Below are positions 23,831 to 31,646 of a stretch of 32,534 bases of DNA, piece by piece (within the stretch, counting starts at the first letter, position 1; each line of letters begins with the position of its first letter). Position numbers and translations under genes: made by a program. Location: assembly GCA_021805685.1 (NCBI GenBank), contig JAJZET010000169.1, forward strand, positions 22,732 to 55,265. The letters are read 5' to 3'. The notes under the pieces are model-generated. The model did not search any database, was not told the origin of the DNA, and worked only from the letters and a program-made list of their open reading frames with translations. This stretch comes from Pseudomonadota bacterium (lineage in GTDB: Bacteria > Pseudomonadota > Gammaproteobacteria > Xanthomonadales > Rhodanobacteraceae).

Positions 23831-25870
23831 TCAGTCTTCCTCCAGCTTCGGCTTCCACCCTTCGCTGAGCTGTTTCTGCAGCGGCGGTGGTACCGGTTCG
23901 TAGTGGCTGAGGTCGAGGCTGTAGCGGCCGCGGCCACCGGTCATGGCCTTGAGCTCGGTGGGGTAGTCGGTGAGCTCGGCCAGTGGTGCCTGCGCCTTGA
24001 TCAGCAGCTCGCCACCGCGCCGGCTGTCGGTACCGAGGATGCGCGCGCGCTTGCCGGCGAGGCCGCCGGTGACATCGCCCACGTCGCTCTCGGGGATGGC
24101 CACCTCCACGTCCACGATCGGCTCCAGCAGGATGGGGCGTGCCTTGCCCACGGCGTCCAGGAAGGCCTTCTTGCCGGCACTGACAAAGGCGACTTCCTTG
24201 GAATCGACTGGGTGGTATTTGCCGTCGTACACGGTGACGCGCAGGTCCTGCAGCGGGTAGCCGGCCACCGCGCCGCGTTCCATCGCCTGGCGCACGCCCT
24301 TCTCGATGGCGGGCAGGAAGCTGCCGGGGATCACGCCGCCCTTCACCGCGTCCACGAATTCGAAGCCGGCGCCCCGCTCCAGCGGCTCCACGCGCAGGAA
24401 CACTTCGCCGAACTGGCCGGCGCCGCCGGTCTGCTTCTTGTGCCGATGATGGCCTTCCGCTGGCGCGGCGATGGTCTCGCGATAGGCGATGCGCGGCGGA
24501 TGGGTTTCCACTTCCACACCGTAGCGTTCGCGCATGCGCTCGAGCGTCACCTTGAGGTGCAGCTCGGAGAGGCCGCGCAGCACGGTCTCGTTGAGCTCCT
24601 TGTGATGTTCCATGCGCAGGCAGGGGTCTTCCTCGGCCAGCCGCGCCAGCGCGTTCGCCAGCTTCTGCTCCTGGCCCTTGTGCTTCGGCTCCAGCGCCAG
24701 GCCCGACATCGGATGCGGAAAGCGCATCGGCGCGAGGTGGATGTGGTCTTCCTCGTGCGCGTCGTGCAGCACGGCGTCGTAATGGATCTCCTCTACCTTG
24801 GCCACCGCGGCGATGTCGCCAGCCACGGCCTGTTCGATCTCCACGTGCTCCTTCGCGTTGAGCCGGAACAGGTGGCCCACGCGGAACGGTTTGCGGCCGT
24901 CGTCCACGTAGAGCTGCGCGTCGCGGCGCACCGTGCCCTGCCACACGCGGAAGATTCCGAGCTTGCCGACGAAGGGGTCGTTGACGATCTTGAACACGTC
25001 GGCGATCACGTGCTGCTTCGGGTCGGCGTTGACGGTGATCGCCTCGCCCTCGCCGTTGACGAAGGGCGGCGGGTTGCCTTCGGCGGGGTTGGGCAGCAGG
25101 CGGTCGGCGATGTCCAGCAGCTCCGGCACGCCCACGCCATTGCGCGCGCTGACGAAGCAGATCGGCACCAGGTGCCCCTCGCGCAGGCATTGCTCGAACG
25201 CGTCGTGCAGTTGCTGGCGGCTCAGCGCGGCCTCGCCGTTGTCGAGGTAGGCGCCCATGGTGGCCTCGTTGATCTCCACCACCTGGTCGAGGATGCGCTG
25301 GTGCGCGCTGGCCAGCGAGGAGAAGTCGGTGCTGCCCTCGGCATGGAAGAAGCAGTCCAGTACCCGCTTGCCGCCTTGCGCGGGCAGGTTCACCGGCAGG
25401 CATTCGGGGCCGAACTCCTCGCGCAGTGCCTCCACCAGCGCACCAAGATGGGCGCCTTCGTAGTCGATCTTGTTCACCACCAGCACGCGGGCGAGGCCGC
25501 GCGAACGGGCGTGTTCCATCATGCGGCGCGTGCCGTGCTCGGTGCCGTTGACCGCGTTCACTACCACCATCACGGTTTCCACCGCGGCGAAGGCGGACAG
25601 CGTGCCGCCGCGGAAGTCGTCGTAGCCGGCGGTGTCGATCAGGTTGATATGGCAATCGCCGCGGTCGATGCCGGCGATGCAGCTGTCGATGGAATGGCCG
25701 CGCGCCTTCTCCTGCGCGTCGGTGTCCGACTGCGTGGTGCCGCGCTCCACCGAGCCCTGCGCCTGGATCACGCCGCCGGCGTGCAGCAAGGCCTCGAACA
25801 GCGTGGTCTTGCCGCTGCCGGCGTGGCCGGCGAGCGCGATGTTGCGGATGCTTTCCGTGGTGTAGGACAC
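23831..25870 (-). CDS. Elongation factor G-like GTPase (EF-G2/FusA2 type)
   Basis: A 679-aa translational GTPase with all five EF-G domains. G1 is GHAGSGKT (15-22), G3 is DTAGYDDF (79-86), G4 is NKID (133-136). Canonical EF-G has DTPGHVDF, so Tyr83 replaces the catalytic His; this is typical of the EF-G-like paralogues (mycobacterial FusA2 also has Tyr), several of which show little or no translocase activity. Domain II lies at about 310-400; domain IV (KKQTGGAGQFGEV, then a tip loop with KYHPVDSKEVAF) and domain V follow. It stands apart from rpsL, rpsG and tuf, unlike the true fusA. Start: GTG at 25870 gives the family N-terminus MSYTTESIRN and has GAGGAGGG 7 nt upstream, but that site is buried in a hairpin; an in-frame ATG at 25906 has no ribosome site. 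Confidence 0.92.
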   Translation of the reverse strand: MSYTTESIRNIALAGHAGSGKTTLFEALLHAGGVIQAQGSVERGTTQSDTDAQEKARGHSIDSCIAGIDRGDCHINLIDTAGYDDFRGGTLSAFAAVETVMVVVNAVNGTEHGTRRMMEHARSRGLARVLVVNKIDYEGAHLGALVEALREEFGPECLPVNLPAQGGKRVLDCFFHAEGSTDFSSLASAHQRILDQVVEINEATMGAYLDNGEAALSRQQLHDAFEQCLREGHLVPICFVSARNGVGVPELLDIADRLLPNPAEGNPPPFVNGEGEAITVNADPKQHVIADVFKIVNDPFVGKLGIFRVWQGTVRRDAQLYVDDGRKPFRVGHLFRLNAKEHVEIEQAVAGDIAAVAKVEEIHYDAVLHDAHEEDHIHLAPMRFPHPMSGLALEPKHKGQEQKLANALARLAEEDPCLRMEHHKELNETVLRGLSELHLKVTLERMRERYGVEVETHPPRIAYRETIAAPAEGHHRHKKQTGGAGQFGEVFLRVEPLERGAGFEFVDAVKGGVIPGSFLPAIEKGVRQAMERGAVAGYPLQDLRVTVYDGKYHPVDSKEVAFVSAGKKAFLDAVGKARPILLEPIVDVEVAIPESDVGDVTGGLAGKRARILGTDSRRGGELLIKAQAPLAELTDYPTELKAMTGGRGRYSLDLSHYEPVPPPLQKQLSEGWKPKLEED

Positions 25871-25907
25871 GATGCGACCCTCCTCTTGCAGAGGTGCGGG
25901 TCGCATC
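25871..25907 (-). promoter_or_regulatory. Nested hairpin burying the EF-G-like Shine-Dalgarno
   Basis: On the mRNA (minus strand) a perfect 10-bp outer stem pairs GAUGCGACCC with GGGUCGCAUC, and inside it a perfect 5-bp stem pairs CCUCU with AGAGG around a GCA loop. The Shine-Dalgarno AGAGGAGGG is contained in the 3' sides of both stems, and the GUG start codon follows the last stem base. Translation should need the structure to open. Possible regulators are temperature, a protein or the ribosome itself; none can be told from sequence. Confidence 0.6.
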
Positions 25908-26176
25908 GGCATGAGCGGCGCCGCACGGAACCGCACGTGGCGGCTGACGATGGCGGGCCGTCATGGTCGTCCGGGCGCGGACGCGGGGGCGGTCATGGCG
26001 GGTGAGTTCGGCGATGTTACGTCGATGCGGGGTTAGGCTTGCGTCAAGGCCGGCGGGAACCGCCGCAAGGTATCGCGGTCTGAAAGCCGCGCCGCGCTTT
26101 CCGCCTTGCCGTGCGGGCGGGGGAGAGAGCTTCCCCCGCGTCGCCGCCCATCCGGAGCAGTCCCATCGTCCATCGC
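25871..26176. other. 306-bp divergent intergenic region
   Basis: It holds the leader hairpin of the EF-G-like gene. Nearer the TonB-like gene are two smaller hairpins: 26038-26069 (outer CTTGC/GCAAG, inner GGCGG/CCGCC) and 26117-26139 (8-bp stem GCGGGGGA/TCCCCCGC, 7-nt loop). No convincing promoter for the plus-strand gene was found. Confidence 0.5.
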
Positions 26177-27139
26177 ATGCAGGCCGACACCCGCGCCACG
26201 GCACCGACCGGCTCCCACCGGAGCGGCATGCACGCGCTCGACCACGCGACCATCGCCCGCCTGCGCCAGTTGCGCTGGCGCCAGCCGCAGCGCAACCCGC
26301 GACTGGCGTGGCTGGTGCTGGCCGTGGTCGTGCTGCTGCATGTCCTGTTCGCGGCGATGACCTGGTGGGCGATGCGACCGCCTGCCCCGGCGCAGGGCGG
26401 GCAAACCGAAGCGGCCAGCGATGTGCTCGAGGTGCGTTTCATCGCGGCGACGGCAGCGGCCGCGAAAGCGCCGCCGCCCGTGCCGCTGCCGCCGCCCACG
26501 GCGCAGCGGCCGGTACGGCGCGTCGTCGCCGAGCCCGTGTCGAAGAACGCCTTGAGCGTGCAGTTGCCCGCGCCCGCGGCCAGCGTGGCAAGGCCACCGC
26601 GCCTGTTCGACAGCAGCGGCATGCCCATCCTGCCGGCCGCCCCGGGCAGCGCACCCGTGCCGGACTACGTGCAGCACATGCCGCAGGGCGACACCCGGAT
26701 CATGCGGCACACCAACCCGGTGAAATACCGGCCCACGCGCTTCGAGAACGCCTGGCAGCAGGGCGGCGGCAGCGCCATCGACGACGCGTTGCAGAAGGTG
26801 GTGGACAAGACCACGGTGAAGCACACCTTCAACCTGGGGCATGGCATCCACATCCATTGCGGCCTATCGCTGGCCGCGCTGGCCGGCGGGTGCGGCGGCG
26901 ATCCGCCGTCGCCGCCGTCCCGCAAGGACGGCGACGTGCGCCTGGACATGCCGCCGCCCAGGCCATTGGCACCCGACCCGAACGCACCCAAGCCGCCTCC
27001 GCTGTCCCGCTGCATCGCCTTGTACCGTGCGGGCAAGCCGCTTGCCGACGGCTGCCCCAGCGACACGCCGCTGCGCGCCGTCGACCAGGAACTGCGCGAG
27101 CAGCGCGAGAAGCAGGCAAAACAGGCGGCCGGTCGCTGA
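26177..27139 (+). CDS. TonB-like proline-rich membrane protein 1, four-Cys C-terminal domain
   Basis: A 320-aa protein with TonB-like architecture: short basic cytoplasmic N-terminus, one membrane helix (43-66) carrying a His (H55), the segment LEVRFIA, a Pro/Ala-rich periplasmic stretch (about 98-163), and a C-terminal domain (163-300). The C-terminal domain matches the next gene's product: VPDYVQHMPQGDTRIM, VKYRPTRF, DKTTVKHTF, then four Cys (C228, C239, C279, C293) with CGGDPP around the second. In the helix the position four before His is Val, where TonB has Ser. It ends in a charged helix. I recognise no named family. ATG 26177 lacks a nearby ribosome site; ATG 26228 has GGAG 4 nt upstream and may be the true start (303 aa). 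The next gene starts 30 nt after the stop. Confidence 0.8.
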   Translation: MQADTRATAPTGSHRSGMHALDHATIARLRQLRWRQPQRNPRLAWLVLAVVVLLHVLFAAMTWWAMRPPAPAQGGQTEAASDVLEVRFIAATAAAAKAPPPVPLPPPTAQRPVRRVVAEPVSKNALSVQLPAPAASVARPPRLFDSSGMPILPAAPGSAPVPDYVQHMPQGDTRIMRHTNPVKYRPTRFENAWQQGGGSAIDDALQKVVDKTTVKHTFNLGHGIHIHCGLSLAALAGGCGGDPPSPPSRKDGDVRLDMPPPRPLAPDPNAPKPPPLSRCIALYRAGKPLADGCPSDTPLRAVDQELREQREKQAKQAAGR

Positions 27140-27163
27140 CAGGAGACGGCTGCCCGCTAAACT
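27136..27163 (+). promoter_or_regulatory. Leaderless promoter of the second TonB-like gene
   Basis: CTGACA (-35, five of six consensus bases), 16 bp, TAAACT (-10), then 6 nt to the ATG at 27170. Transcription should start at the A of ATG. The -35 overlaps the stop codon of the first TonB-like gene. No ribosome site is near the ATG; AGGAGA lies 23 nt away. Confidence 0.5.
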
Positions 27164-27169
27164 CGCGCG

Positions 27170-29104
27170 ATGCCGCTGCCCACGGATCCGAACGCGCCTC
27201 GCCCTTCCGCCCAGCGGCCGGCGCAGGTGCTGTTGAATTCCCCGCTCGCCGCCTCCTCGCGCATGCTCGGCCTGCGCGCATCGCGGCGACCGAAGCCGCG
27301 CCTGCTGTGGCGACGCGTGGTGGCGCTGGCCTGCAGCCTGCTGATCCACATCCTGTTCCTGCTCGGCTTCACGTTCGTGCCCGATTGGGAGATGCCGCCG
27401 GGCAAGGACACGCCCGCAAAGATGCAGGCCCGCTTCATCGAACTGCCTGACCTCGCCCCACCGCCGCCGCCGAAGGGCGAGCTGCCGCGTCAGGTCGGGC
27501 CGGTGCACCAGGGGCATGCCGCAGGCGCGGTGCGCGCCGCTAACCGCGTCGTGCGGCGGGCGCCGAGCGCGCCCGCCGTCGTCGCGAAGCCGGTGGCCTC
27601 GGCGACGACGCCGGCGAAGGTCACCGCGGCCCCCACCCCTCCGCCCAGCGTGCCGAGGCCGGCGCCTGTGCCCAGGTTGCAACCGGTGCCGGTCGCGAAC
27701 GCGGCGCCGCAGGTGAGCCTGTCCGCGCCCGCGTTGCGGCCGCCGGTACCGCCGGCATTCCAGCCGAAGCCCGTTCGCGCGCCGCAGCTCGAAGGCAACC
27801 AGCCGATGCTGCCGCCGCCCTCGCTGGCGCTGCCGACCGTGCAGGCGCCGGCGCAGCCCACGATCGCGCAGCCGTCGGTCGCGCTGGACCGCATGGTGCC
27901 GGATACGCAGACGCCGGCCATCGTGCAGCCCGCGCATGTGGACCTCTCCGCCGCGCCGCCCGCGCCTGAATTGCAGGCGGTGCCTCTGCCGGCACAGGTC
28001 GCGCCGCAGGTGAGCCTCCGGATGGCATTGAACGCGCCCGCGCCGAGCGTGCCGTTGTCGTTGCCGAAGCTGCAGGTGCCCGCACCGGTGCAGGCGCAGG
28101 CGCCTTCGCTCGCGGTGGTCCCGCTGTCCGCAACCGTCGCGTCCAGGCTGGCGCCTGCGGCCAAGGCCACGGTCGAGATCGCCAACGACACCTCGCTCAC
28201 CGCGATCGGCCAGCCATCGCCGGTGGCCTTGCCGCCCGCGGATAACCTGCCGACTGCCGCCGCCACGGCCAACGCCCCCGGCGATACGACGGACGTTGCC
28301 GCCGGCAAGGCTGGCGCGAGCGCCGCGGCCGACGTCAGTACGGCGCCCGACGCAAGCCCTCGGGGCAGCGACAGCGCCCGTCCCGGCGAGCCGCAGGGCA
28401 CCGGCAAGGGCCTCGAGACCGCCACCGTGCACGGCAACGGCCCGGCGACCTCGCACGGTGTCGGCAGCGCCACCCGGGGCGAGGCCGGCAAGGGTCTGGG
28501 CAAAGTGGCAGGCATGCAGCCCGGCCCCGCCAGCGCGGTCGCGCCGGCGTCAGGCGCGGAGGCGAACAAGGTGCCGGACTTCATCCAGCTCAAGCCCACC
28601 GGCGATACCGCGGTGATGAGCCATGGCATCAATGGCGTGAAGTACCGGCCGACCCGCTTCGATCCGTACTGGACGCCACCGGGCGAGAGCTCGCTGGACA
28701 CCGCGCTGCGCCACGCGGCGGAAAAGACCACGCTGCGACATACCTTCCATCTGCCGCGCGGCATCCGCATCAGGTGCGTGGTGATGCCGCTGGTGCCAGT
28801 GGCGCTGCTGGGCTGCGGCGGTGCCGATCCGCCGCCCGCGCCGGTGGCGCAGAAGGTCTACGACCACCTCAACCTGCCGGACCTGCCCGGCGGCAGCGTA
28901 CCCAGCATGCCGCCGCCCGCGCCCGCGGCGTCTGCCGCCGTTCCGGCGCGCGTCGTGCTGGACAATGCGGCGCAATGCGCTGCCGCCCGCGTCGCGGGCG
29001 GTCCGCTGCCGCCGGGATGTCCACCCACCGAGCCGGTGGTGAATGGCTACGTGCCGGCGGCTTCCTCGAGTTCGTGGGTGCCGGCCAGCGATCAGTTTCA
29101 TTGA
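27170..29104 (+). CDS. TonB-like proline-rich membrane protein 2, four-Cys C-terminal domain
   Basis: A 644-aa paralogue of the preceding protein. N-terminal cytoplasmic 1-46; membrane helix about 48-70 with S56-xxx-H60, the Ser/His motif through which TonB couples to ExbB/ExbD; MQARFIELPD; a very long Pro/Ala/Val-rich periplasmic span (about 96-330); a Gly/Thr/Asp-rich stretch (about 360-465); then the shared C-terminal domain from VPDFIQLKPTGDTAVM (468). That domain has VKYRPTRF, EKTTLRHTF and four Cys (C536, C549, C603, C617); the last pair is 14 residues apart in both paralogues. The periplasmic span is long enough to cross the periplasm. No TonB C-terminal domain motif is seen, so the outer partner is unknown. 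No exbB or exbD nearby. Confidence 0.82.
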   Translation: MPLPTDPNAPRPSAQRPAQVLLNSPLAASSRMLGLRASRRPKPRLLWRRVVALACSLLIHILFLLGFTFVPDWEMPPGKDTPAKMQARFIELPDLAPPPPPKGELPRQVGPVHQGHAAGAVRAANRVVRRAPSAPAVVAKPVASATTPAKVTAAPTPPPSVPRPAPVPRLQPVPVANAAPQVSLSAPALRPPVPPAFQPKPVRAPQLEGNQPMLPPPSLALPTVQAPAQPTIAQPSVALDRMVPDTQTPAIVQPAHVDLSAAPPAPELQAVPLPAQVAPQVSLRMALNAPAPSVPLSLPKLQVPAPVQAQAPSLAVVPLSATVASRLAPAAKATVEIANDTSLTAIGQPSPVALPPADNLPTAAATANAPGDTTDVAAGKAGASAAADVSTAPDASPRGSDSARPGEPQGTGKGLETATVHGNGPATSHGVGSATRGEAGKGLGKVAGMQPGPASAVAPASGAEANKVPDFIQLKPTGDTAVMSHGINGVKYRPTRFDPYWTPPGESSLDTALRHAAEKTTLRHTFHLPRGIRIRCVVMPLVPVALLGCGGADPPPAPVAQKVYDHLNLPDLPGGSVPSMPPPAPAASAAVPARVVLDNAAQCAAARVAGGPLPPGCPPTEPVVNGYVPAASSSSWVPASDQFH

Positions 29105-29210
29105 TCCGGGCGCGGGCGGTTTCGCCTGAGGCGCGCAACATCGATGGATCGCTCGTTGCGGCGTTGAGGCGGCTTTGTCCGTGGTCGCGCAAGCGCAGAG
29201 GGCACACGAA

Positions 29211-29300
29211 ACCGCTCTGTCGCTGATGGCAAGCAGACAAAACCGCTTGGTAGCTGCGGCGGACCCGCGAGACCGCTTCGCAGCTTGCGGCAGGCAACGG
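29211..29300. repeat. Three imperfect ~30-bp tandem repeats in an intergenic gap
   Basis: Units begin at 29211, 29242 and 29272, each with ACCGCT followed by a variable G-rich part containing GCT and GGC. Spacing is 31 and 30 bp. The surrounding gap (29105-29375) between two convergent genes holds no supported gene. Units 2 and 3 are the most alike. Confidence 0.4.
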
Positions 29301-29375
29301 AAGGCGCGCCTGCATGCAAAGACGGGCCAACCCGCCACGGGCGACGCAAGTCGCGACAGCGAATCCCGCGCCCGA

Positions 29376-31646
29376 TTAAGACAGCCGCAAGAACTCCCTC
29401 ATCAGCGGCAGTCGCCGCACGCGGACTGCGCTGACGCGGAACACCGAATTGGCGAGCGCCGGGGCGGCGGTGGGCATGGCCAGGAAACTGGCGCCGGCAG
29501 GCGGGCGGCCGTCGTCGGGGACGATGATGGTTTCCACGCTGTTCGGCAGCTGGGCCATGCTGGCCAGCGGGTAGGCCTTCCAGTCGTGCTGCTGCACCTT
29601 GCCGTCCCTGGTGGTGATGGCGAGGTTGAGCGCGGTGGAAAGCGCGTCCAGCGTGGCGCCGGCGACCTGGCCTTCCAGCCCCAGCGGGTTGATCACGCGG
29701 CCGACGTCCACCGCGCAGACCACGCGCTCGATGCCGAGCTTGTCGTTCTGCAGCGAGGTTTCGATGGCGTGCGCCACGTAGGCGCCGTCCATGTGCCAGC
29801 AGGCGATGCCGAGGCCGTTGACGCTGTGCAGCCAGTCCTTCCAGTCGATGCGGTCGGCGACCAGTTGCAGCACGTTGCGCAGGCGGCCGGTATCCAGCGT
29901 GCCGCCGCCCTGCAGCGTGATGCTGCGCGGCTCGCCGAGTAGGCGTAGGCGGGTCTTCATCGGATCCTCGCGCAACTGGTGCGCGATCTCGTCGATGAAG
30001 CTCTCGGCGGCGAAGGCGTTGGCCAGGTGCGGCATGGCGCGGTGCGGGCCGCGCGGCAGGGCGGACTGCTGCGCGTACCAGTCGCTGCGGAAGTTGGGCA
30101 CCAGGCCGGCCGGCAGCTGGTCCGCCGAGACTTCCGAACTCCACAGGCGGTCGGCCGGCACGCCGCGGCCGGCGAGCGCGGAGGCGCTGGCGACGCGCTG
30201 GTTCCAGCCGGCCAGGTTGCGCTTGCGGTCGATCACGGCGTTGATCTTGTGCACGCTGGCGGGGCGATAGTAGTCGTGCGTGAAGTCCTCGCCGCGCGTC
30301 CACAGCAGGCGCACGGGCTTGTTCGCGGCCTTGGCGAGCAGCACGGCTTCGGCCACGTAGTCGTGGTCGAGGCGGCGGCCGTAGCCGCCGCCCACGCGCG
30401 GCACGCGGATCGCGATGTTCTCGGGCGCGATGCCGGTGAGCCGCTGCACCACGGCGCAGGCCTGCTGCGGCGACTGGGTGGGCACCACCAGGCTGGCCTT
30501 GTCCTTGTCGATGCGCACGAGGCAGTTCATCGGCTCGGCGCAGGCGTGCGCGAGCCAGGGCTGGTAATAGGTCGCCTCGACGCGGATCGCGGCATATTTC
30601 GATGCTTTCTCCACGTCGCCGTCGTCGCGCACGCGCGTGGTGGGCGCGGACTGGCTGTCCAGCAGCGCGGTGGCCTGCTGCTCGAGCGCGGCGCTGTTCT
30701 CGGCGGCGCTGGGGCCGGGCTTCCATTCCAGCTTGAGTTTGTCGCGGCCTTGCAAGGCTGCCCAGGTGCTCTCGGCCAGCACGGCCACGGCGGGGGCGAT
30801 CACCGTGTGGCCCGGCGGCTGGTTTGCTTCCGGCTTGAGCTGCAGCACCTTGACCACGCCCTTCACCGCCAGCGCCGGCGCGGTGTCGATGCTGGCGAGC
30901 GAGCCGTCCGGCCACGGGCAGTGCGACAGCACGGCGACCAGCGCCTCGGCCTCGTGGTGGTCGATGGCGTATTTCGCCTGGCCGGTGACGATGGCGTGCG
31001 CATCCACGTCGCCCACCGGCTTGCCGATCAGGGTGTAGCGCTGCGGCGGCTTGGGCGCCGGCGCCTGCGTGGGCAGGTCGAGCTTGCTGGCGTCGTCCAC
31101 CAGGCTGCCGTAGGTGACGCGGCGGCCGTCCGGCGCGATCACCGTGCCGGCCTCGCAGCGCAGGCGATCGGCGGCGATGCCGAGGCGGCGCGCGGCGGCC
31201 TGGGTGATCAGCCAGCGCGCCAGCGCGCCGGCCAGGCGCAGGTCGGCCCAGGCGGCGGGGATGGAGTCGCCGGTGCCGCCGCGCTGGCGGCCGTAGGTCC
31301 AGCGGGGATGGCCGTCGTTGCCGGCCTCGACGCCCAGGCCGAGGTGCACCACGCTGACGCGGTTCCAGTCCGCGTCGAGTTCGTCGGCGAGGATCATCGG
31401 CAGCGCGGTGGCGACGCCGGTGCCGGTGTCGGGATCGCGCGCGCCGATCAGCACGTTGCCTTCGGAGTCGATGCGCACATAGGCACCGAGGTCGTGGAAG
31501 TCGTTGCCCAGCCATTCCGGCGGCAAGGGTGGCTCGCCGGCCTCGGCGAAGCGCACGCCCACCACCAGCGCGCCGGCGGCACCGGCGAGGACCTGCAGGA
31601 AGCGGCGGCGCGACAGCCGGATGCCGTTCGAGGTGTTCGCGCTCAT
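29376..31646 (-). CDS. Molybdenum hydroxylase large subunit, isoquinoline-oxidoreductase beta type, atypical active site
   Basis: A 756-aa subunit of the xanthine-dehydrogenase superfamily that should hold the molybdopterin-cytosine cofactor. It has a twin-arginine signal (SRRRFLQVLAG, about 13-23), so it is probably exported folded to the periplasm with its small subunit. Typical motifs are present: HACAEPMNC, PTQSPQQA, GGGYGRRLDHDYVAEA, WTRGEDFTHDYYRP, ANAFAAESFIDE. Near the C-terminus the family motif (about GVGEPGxPPxAPAxAN) reads GASFLAMPTAAPALAN, putting Phe721 where the catalytic Glu stands, and the QxEGG motif reads QVAGA. The frame is otherwise intact. Its ATG overlaps the small-subunit stop by 4 nt (ATGA). 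Substrate unknown; activity uncertain. Confidence 0.88.
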   Translation of the reverse strand: MSANTSNGIRLSRRRFLQVLAGAAGALVVGVRFAEAGEPPLPPEWLGNDFHDLGAYVRIDSEGNVLIGARDPDTGTGVATALPMILADELDADWNRVSVVHLGLGVEAGNDGHPRWTYGRQRGGTGDSIPAAWADLRLAGALARWLITQAAARRLGIAADRLRCEAGTVIAPDGRRVTYGSLVDDASKLDLPTQAPAPKPPQRYTLIGKPVGDVDAHAIVTGQAKYAIDHHEAEALVAVLSHCPWPDGSLASIDTAPALAVKGVVKVLQLKPEANQPPGHTVIAPAVAVLAESTWAALQGRDKLKLEWKPGPSAAENSAALEQQATALLDSQSAPTTRVRDDGDVEKASKYAAIRVEATYYQPWLAHACAEPMNCLVRIDKDKASLVVPTQSPQQACAVVQRLTGIAPENIAIRVPRVGGGYGRRLDHDYVAEAVLLAKAANKPVRLLWTRGEDFTHDYYRPASVHKINAVIDRKRNLAGWNQRVASASALAGRGVPADRLWSSEVSADQLPAGLVPNFRSDWYAQQSALPRGPHRAMPHLANAFAAESFIDEIAHQLREDPMKTRLRLLGEPRSITLQGGGTLDTGRLRNVLQLVADRIDWKDWLHSVNGLGIACWHMDGAYVAHAIETSLQNDKLGIERVVCAVDVGRVINPLGLEGQVAGATLDALSTALNLAITTRDGKVQQHDWKAYPLASMAQLPNSVETIIVPDDGRPPAGASFLAMPTAAPALANSVFRVSAVRVRRLPLMREFLRLS

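Noticed and set aside
23903-26005. 700-codon plus-strand frame opposite the EF-G-like gene
   Set aside because: It is antisense to a gene with five recognisable EF-G domains, and its composition is typical of reverse-complement translation.
26550-28500. Pro/Ala-rich stretches as a DNA repeat or tandem repeat array
   Set aside because: The repetition is amino-acid composition, not a periodic nucleotide unit; it fits periplasm-spanning linkers of TonB-like proteins.
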